64,000 nucleotides of DNA from Mytilus edulis (lineage: Eukaryota > Mollusca > Bivalvia > Mytilida > Mytilidae): positions 42,398,733-42,462,732 of the forward strand of contig NC_092351.1 in assembly GCF_963676685.1 (NCBI RefSeq). The letters are read 5' to 3'. Every line of letters begins with the position of its first letter. Positions within the stretch are counted from its first letter, which is position 1. The translations under genes and the position numbers were made by a program. This document shows positions 57,855 through 64,000 of this stretch, in pieces. The notes below the pieces were generated by a model. The model had not been told where the DNA came from. It did not search any database and saw nothing but the letters and a program-made list of their open reading frames with translations.

Positions 57855-60370
57855 GACCCATTGTGATATTGGTCAACAAATCTTAATTTCAAAATTCAAG
57901 CTAAAAAGGTTGCCGTTTTAGGGCATTATCGAACCTTCTGTTTCTGCATTATTTTGAGGATGTCTTCATACAGGCACTTCTTAGAATGAAAAAAAAGTAT
58001 TCAGCAATATCCTTTAATTTTACTTCCCGTTTTATAAATATGTTCTTTCACTAAATAATTCAAAACTTAGTGGCTATGTTGAGCGCATCTCTCTCATCGA
58101 ACTAGAGATAAAGGAAATAACTTTGGTTTGTCATACTTATTAAAGAAGGTTTTTTTTCGTCTTTTTGCGAGTTGGATGTTGGAACTTTTGTACCATCTAC
58201 ACGCACACTGTGGTAAGATGCATTGTCCATGACCAATACTTTTTGGTGGCAAAGCGGAAACTAGATCTTTCGCAAACTATTGTTCAAATACTTTACAATC
58301 ATTTATGTGTGGTAATCTCGTCCATATGTGCTCATAACCTTAAATACTAAATCGCATCCTTTAAAAAAAAAACTTTTTAAAACTTGCATGTAACACAACA
58401 AATATCTGGCCTTTACCTAGAGGTATTTTTTCTATTTTTCGATTCACCAGACTGGTCCATTGAAGATATGAAGTACAAATGGTGTCCACCCATGCCTCAT
58501 ACAAATAAATAGGTGTGTACCCTTTTTCTTGTATTTTTTAAATAAATTGTTCTTAAAAATTTGATACGTTTGTTTATGATGTCTTTTCTTTCCACAAGAC
58601 CTTTTGTATTATTATCATTTCTTTTATATATTTGAATCCTATTCCATGTAAGGTTTTTATCATCTTGCACTTGGATAAAACACGATTATGGTCTTTCTTC
58701 AAAAGATTTTTCAGTGTTTTTAATGTACCACATCCATTTCTTCGAATTAGCTTATGATCAGTAGTCTTTATCAAGTCTTTGCCAAATTGGTCACGCGTAT
58801 CCCTTTTTGGTGAAAGTTTTGAATTTAGATTTTCTCTTGGCCTATTCATTATTTTTTAATACAACTTTAACTTATCTTTAAACATTTGGCAGTTCTTTTT
58901 GTGATTTTATTCCGGGAATTGAGCTCCTCATTTTCACTCTGCATAAAAAAAATGTTTTTTTTTCAGAATATCCTTTTTTTTAAATTTTGGTTGGCATTGT
59001 AAATCCTTTCTTTAAATTTAGGTAGGCAAGACAATTGATAACAACAAAAAAATGAAAAACTTTCTATAGCCATTAAGGTTTTTATTAAATGTAACAATTT
59101 GTTACTTAAAAAAAACCAACATTTTTTTTTAAAATTAATTGCCTCTAAGATGAGCATTTTGCACATTAATAAATAACTTTATGTATATTAATAGTCTGTG
59201 TTTTAATAAAACTTTTCAGAGCCTCTAAGTCTTGTTTATATGAATATCAAAATGCTAATAGCATGAAAAGCTTGTGCATATTGAGTTTACTAATAAAATT
59301 ATATAAATCAATTATCAAAACTATAAAGTCATGATCATTTCCATTGGTGTTTTTTAATATTTAAATGTACAAAACCACATAGCACAAAAAAATCCATTAA
59401 AAACACATGCATGTTGTTTTTGTTTTGATTGGAAGGCCGTTACACTACTTATACGTACTCCATCAGGTAATCAATACTTCAGAAAATTAAATTAACAAAG
59501 CGACCTGATAGGAAACATTTTTTTAAATATTGCCAAATACTCTGAAATTATAGTCAAGAGTTCGTCAAATATTAACATACATCGATGAAAAAATGTTGTA
59601 AAAAGGAATTTTTAAGATTGTTTCCGGCAAATATATAGAAATCAAATGGACAATAAGAAGAGAACTACAATGCATACAATAGGGAAAGAGTTACTCTCCG
59701 TGTAGACTATTATGCAAACAATAATAATGGGAAAAGTGATTCAATTGACCATGATGTTGCTATAAAATCCCATTGTATTTACTTTAACAATATACAACTT
59801 AGTTAATGGTTTCGATTGTTTTCTTATTTAAAAAAAAAGAGATATTTATTTTAAATATTTGATACATACTTTGATTTCAAAATAAGGCCTTCGAATAGGT
59901 TCTCATTTTAAAATAATATATATGATAATAATATGGCACCCGTGATTTTTTGTTGGAAAGAATCTCTTAATTTTGTAAATAAACCAATCAATATATGCCC
60001 CACCTTCTTGTTTTTACTCCAATTTGACGGTCCACTGAACATAGAAAATGATAATGCGAGTTGGGCATATGTGTACTATGGACATATTTCTGTTTTAGAT
60101 ATCATCATGATATCTAAAACAAAAATATGTTTCCATGTAACTCCAGAAAATACTTATTACTAATAGAAGTCGTTTTTGATAGAACCGTTTACGTTTAAAT
60201 CGTTAAATGTGAGATGGTGATTTAGCTGATGTGTGTTACATTTTCTCGATTACTCGGCCATCTGAGCGAGCACTCATGTACTCGTTGCCATCCCTAAAAA
60301 AACATTCAATTGTTTCTTTTGACGCCACCTGCAATGTTTATTTGTTTGAGTAGACAACCGTGAAAAAGGG
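57855..60370. other. No convincing gene; one perfect hairpin
   Basis: AT-rich. A 91-codon lysine-rich minus-strand frame at 58574-58849 (MNRPRENLNSKLSPKRD) has no recognised domain. At 60092-60120 GTTTTAGATATCA-tca-TGATATCTAAAAC is a perfect 13-bp stem. Confidence 0.4.
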
Positions 60371-60373
60371 AAG

Positions 60374-60810
60374 ATGAAGGTTTGCCGTGAAGCAGTATCA
60401 GGCAGATTTGCAAAAAATGGAGAAGATATGCTAAAAGTTCTTGTCGGTGATATTGACTGGTATGAACAATTGAGCATCAGAGAAGAAATTGTTGGCATTA
60501 GCCAGCGCTCTTGTCGGAAATCAAGATGTAGTTCCGAGGAGCCCCTCTCGTTCTGTGTCTGTGATCGGCATGCATAGATCTTGAGCAATGTGATGTCATC
60601 ATACAGAACCCTAAAATAATTAGAATGAGGGGAAAGAAGGTAGTTTTCTACAGGATAGATATACACCTGTTACACTTGATGACTATGAACAATTTATCCT
60701 TGATTATAGAAATACAAACACTCGCACCCAAACTAAATCCATATCAAATGTTTTATGACTGGGCTCTTTCACATGATGAGAAGAGGATGGTAGAAGACAT
60801 ACCATAAAAA
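60374..60810 (+). CDS. Unknown; possible coding exon or exon remnant
   Basis: A 67-codon plus-strand frame (60374-60577) reads MKVCREAVSGRFAKNGEDML then VLVGDIDWYEQLSIREEIV. In another frame, 60643-60740 reads FLQDRYTPVTLDDYEQFIL then DYRNTNTRTQTKS. Both have protein-like composition. I recognise neither and cannot join them with good splice sites. Confidence 0.25.
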
Positions 60811-60814
60811 AAAA

Positions 60815-61450
60815 GTTATTGGCATGACACGGGTTATGTTCTTCTCATATATTTTATGATAGTCTGTTACTAAACCCATAACGGGAGGGATTGTGCCTGA
60901 TATTCATATGATGAAAACATAATCTTTCAGTTTAATTGAGGTCTGGAGCTGGCATGACAGTTAACTGCTAGTAGTCTGTTGTTATTTATGTAATATTGTC
61001 ATTTTATTTATTTTCTTTTGTTACATCTTTTGACATCGGACTCGGACTTCTCTTGAACTGAATTTTAATGTGCGTATTGTTATGCGTTTACTTTTCTACA
61101 TTGGCTAGAGGTATTAGGGGAGGGTTGAGATCTCATTAACATGTTTAACCCCGCCGCAATGTTGCGCCTGTCCCAAGTCAGGAGCCTCTGGCCTTTGTTA
61201 GTCTTGTATGATTTTTAATTTTAGTTTCTTGTGTATAATTCGGAGTTTAGTATGACGAACATTATCACTGTACTAGTATACCTTTTTATAGGGGCCATCT
61301 GAAGGACACCTACGGGTGCGGGAATTCTCGCTACATTGAAGACTCATTGGTGGCCTTCGACTGTTGTCTGCTCTATGGTCGGGTTGTTTTCGCTTTGATA
61401 CATTCCCCATTTCCTTTCTCAATTTCATTTCCAGAGATGAACGGGCTATT
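60815..61450 (-). repeat. 'gagaatggaaatgggga' family, long copy (reverse orientation)
   Basis: Reads ttggcatgacacgggttatg ... ggtctggagctggcatgaca ... gtcccaagtcaggagcctct ... ggtcgggttgttttcgcttt, ending acattccccatttcctttct then caatttcatttcc. It is the most complete copy in the window. The retained end matches the fragments at 14165 and 6737. Confidence 0.75.
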
Positions 61451-61865
61451 GGCAAGATTTTAACTAGGTATGTTTTCACAAAATTTAATCAACATTTTGA
61501 GCAAAGTAATAACTAATATGCAAAAAGACGCAATTGAACACATGCATGGAGTTGGGTTGAATGAAAAGTACATGCACTTTTTTTATATTTTGGTTTTGTT
61601 TCCTGCAGTGTAAACTGAATATCTATGCTTGACATTGTATGTAAAATGATAAAAAAGTAAGTAGTACATGTAAAGCCTATGGGTAAGAATGGGACCCTCC
61701 ACATGAAGAATGACAGTAACATATTTGTTAAAAAGTAACGATCAACAATTTTCTCCGTTTGATACTAACAATTTAACAAATGACATAAAAAAAAATAATG
61801 TTCAATTTAACGGGTGTATAACAACTGACGATGAAGGGCATTTCTACCATGTAATAATAACGACC
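61451..61865. other. No recognised feature
   Basis: AT-rich spacer. Confidence 0.4.
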
Positions 61866-62071
61866 TGGGGTCTGTTGTTCAACTTGTCATTACATTGAAC
61901 GAGTCGTTAAATTTTACTAATCACTGCGTTAAATTTAATCAGTCCATTATCATGTTGTTCAATTTGTCGTTAAATTTAACGAGTCGTTTAAAATTGTCAA
62001 AGTGTCGTTATATTTAATCGACCTCATTGAGGGTGATTAAATTTTAATCAGTTGATTAACCTCAATTAAAG

Positions 62072-62621
62072 ATGGCTGTCAATGTTTTGTTTCAACCACC
62101 TGCTGTTGTAAGAAGAGAGCGACATTTTCGCGGTTTTGACCCTCTAGAAAGGGAATTTTCTGATGAGGAGCTACATGTAAGGCAGAGATATAGATTTGGC
62201 AGAGAGACCATTGGGTACCTGTCAAATTTAATGAGAGGGGATCTGGAGCGTGGGACAAAGAAAGAGACAGCCCTTTCAGTGTAACAACAGGTCATGATTG
62301 ACTTGAGGTTTTATGGAAGTGGATCACACTTGCAAGTAGTTGGGGACACGATGGGATTTGACAAATCAACTGTGTCTCTGGTGATTGACCGTGTGACGGA
62401 TTCATTAGTTGCCATGAAGGATGATTTCATATCGTGGCCATATAATCAGAGGAAGAACTTGATAAGGGCTGGGTTTTATGAAAAGGCTGCTTTTCCAAAC
62501 GTGGTTGGATGCATTGATGGGACTCACATACGGATTACTGGGCCTAGCATTGATGAACCAGCATTTGTTAACCGAAAGGGGTTCCACAGCATCAACGTAC
62601 AAGCCATTTGTGACCATGAAG
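62072..62621 (+). pseudogene. HARBI1-like PIF/Harbinger transposase, 5' exon with in-frame stop
   Basis: ATG MAVNVLFQPPAVVRRERHF opens the frame. A helix-turn-helix region GDTMGFDKSTVSLVIDRV (residues about 91-108) and the first catalytic aspartate in VVGCIDGTHIRI (residue about 149) follow, then EPAFVNRKGFHSINVQAICD. This matches HARBI1 nucleases of the PIF/Harbinger DDE superfamily. A TAA at 62282-62284 interrupts the frame between KKETALSV and QQVMIDLRF. At 62621 the sequence CATGAAG/GTAATT is a good donor where family members have introns. The second and third catalytic residues would be in a later exon; I found none before the window end. The preceding 200 bp (61870-62070), with repeated gtcgttaaatttaac-like strings, probably belong to the same element. 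Confidence 0.8.
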
Positions 62622-62769
62622 GTAATTTAAAACACTGTATTATACCTATTTTATGTTTACAACATGCTTTGTGTGCGTCCTTTTTCTTGACATCTTCAAT
62701 CGTCCTTGACCATATACATGGCTGGTTTTCTGTTGAACTGGTTTTCAGCTAATTGGAAATCGATGGAAA

Positions 62770-63149
62770 AAGAAAGACAACTCAATCTTATCATATACTT
62801 TCTATTGGATTCGTAGACTCATGAGTTGCTTTTTACCAGAGACATATATACACATAATTTGTCTCGGTTTTTAACGTTTCACTTTTAAATATGCTGGATC
62901 GAATGAACTGCTAAGAGTTTATGAACATAAATTTATTAATCAAAATAGTTATAAAGATTTGCCCACCCACCCCTTATCTGCTTTAGGTAGAATTTGTCAC
63001 AGTCAGGCTTATAAACTTTGAAACGTCAACAAATAGTGTGCCCCATGTAGTTTGAAGAACTTCTAGATCTACCTCAAAATGTTTCTGTGAGAAGCCCCCC
63101 CCCCTCTCAAAAAAAAAAAAAAAAAACCAACTAAAAAAAAAGAAAAACA
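62770..63149. other. No recognised feature
   Basis: No downstream transposase exon is visible. A C-run followed by an A-run lies at 63096-63126. Confidence 0.4.
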
Positions 63150-63693
63150 TCTATAATACTAAAATTACGAGGTCCAATTTGTCAGCCGTCATCACGTAAA
63201 AACGATGAATCAAAGAATTCAACTTTATATATAACTAATATAGTACAATGGTGTTGATTAAAAATTACACCACTCTAGGCCCATTTGTTTTCCACGTAAT
63301 TAATATTGCCAATAACTAAGAAGTTCCGGATCGAGTCCGACACCGATACCAAGAGTATATTCACCTGTTACCTATTACCTTATCTGTACGTTCCTCATCT
63401 GACAGGCGAACCACCAAACAGTGTATTTAGAATTTTGCTGTATACTGGTGAGTAAAAAATACTCCATTCCAGGCCCTTTTGTTTTCCAAATTATTTATAT
63501 TACTAATAATTGATAGGTTCAAGGTCGACGGGTTCAAACAGAAAGATTTTGAAAGCAGAGAAAACTGTGCACCTTATACATGTTATAATCGGCATGACTT
63601 TATCAGATGACAATACCAATACTAAAATAAGGCATACATGTACGCATAGTTATATATCAGTCACGAACCCGCGATATCACGGGTGTGTTCTAG
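63150..63693 (+). mobile_element. Nonautonomous Helitron, 544 bp
   Basis: Starts TCTATAATACTAAAATTACG after A and ends CCCGCGATATCACGGG-tgtgttCTAG before T. The first 270 bp are about 95% identical to 42400-42670, while the middle differs. Confidence 0.8.
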
Positions 63694-63897
63694 TACAAAA
63701 CTGAAAAACACAAAACAAAAAATAAGTGTCCAATCTGTCATCCAAATATCAAGTTCGCCTACCCATTCTTTTAGGTTGGGAAATAGTGACCAGTCCTTGT
63801 TCAATATATTTTTTTTTAAATGTTAGGGGAGCATATAACTTCCATCCTCGATGTATTGTTTATCTGAATTGTTTATACTATACATCTTATCGGGGAC

Positions 63898-64000
63898 TTT
63901 TATAGCTCACTATGCGGTATGGGCTTTGCTCATTGTTGAAGGCCGTACGGTGACATAGTTGTTAATGTTTTTAGTCTTTTGTGGATAGTTGTCTTATTGT
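63898..64000 (-). repeat. 'gatgtggtatgattgcc' family, reversed copy running off the window
   Basis: atgggctttgctcattgttg then aaggccgtacggtgacatag and ttttgtggatagttgtctta. It continues beyond the window end. Confidence 0.8.

Overview
The window looks like nuclear DNA of a marine bivalve, most likely a mussel (Mytilus or a close relative). It is AT-rich and intron-rich, with almost no long open frames. It is packed with dispersed repeats that I recognise from mussel sequence: the 'gatgtggtatgattgcc' family, the 'catagataccaggacta' family, the 'gagaatggaaatgggga' family, and the hairpin family that begins AGCTCACCTGG. I see no prokaryotic operons, rRNA, tRNA or CRISPR. Species and family assignments come from recognition, not from a search.

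Layout. 1-5 kb: the 3' exons of a minus-strand host-type gene (a farnesoic-acid-O-methyltransferase-like domain followed by a PAN/Apple domain). 5.4-10 kb: a decayed L1/Tx1-type LINE on the minus strand, broken up by nested short insertions. 10-18 kb: tandem-core repeat elements, a LINE ORF1 remnant and three MITE copies. 18.9-19.7 kb: a remnant of a Crypton-like tyrosine recombinase (DUF3504 type). 20-24.5 kb: a MITE, a tandem-core element, a LINE tail and a Penelope-like reverse transcriptase with one frameshift. 25-32.3 kb: mostly repeats.

32.3-45.1 kb is the outstanding region. It is more GC-rich and holds a 16-exon minus-strand gene (42330 down to 35239) whose splice junctions and phases can all be followed by eye. 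It encodes about 1135 residues: acidic linkers, an SV40-like nuclear localisation signal, two zinc fingers and a C-terminal tyrosine-recombinase domain. The copy carries one 1-bp frameshift and three in-frame TAG codons. A motif of about 19 bp (TTATGYGTARCATTTTCAC) occurs about 40 times in this region. It sits in most introns and both flanks, almost nowhere else in the window, and is inverted at the left end. I infer a mobile element of about 12.7 kb that I cannot assign to a described superfamily. Inside it lie a tandem array built from a zinc-finger half-exon, GC-rich duplicated blocks ending in poly-G, a short telomeric (TTAGGG) tract, a Helitron and a foldback MITE.

45-54 kb: a MITE, a LINE RT remnant, and two hairpin-headed elements, one holding an array of nearly identical 499-bp units. 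54-64 kb: sparse sequence with a possible host exon, a 211-bp tandem repeat, a PIF/Harbinger-type MITE with TTA target duplication, a full-length copy of one dispersed family, a HARBI1-like transposase remnant, a second Helitron and a repeat that runs off the window end.
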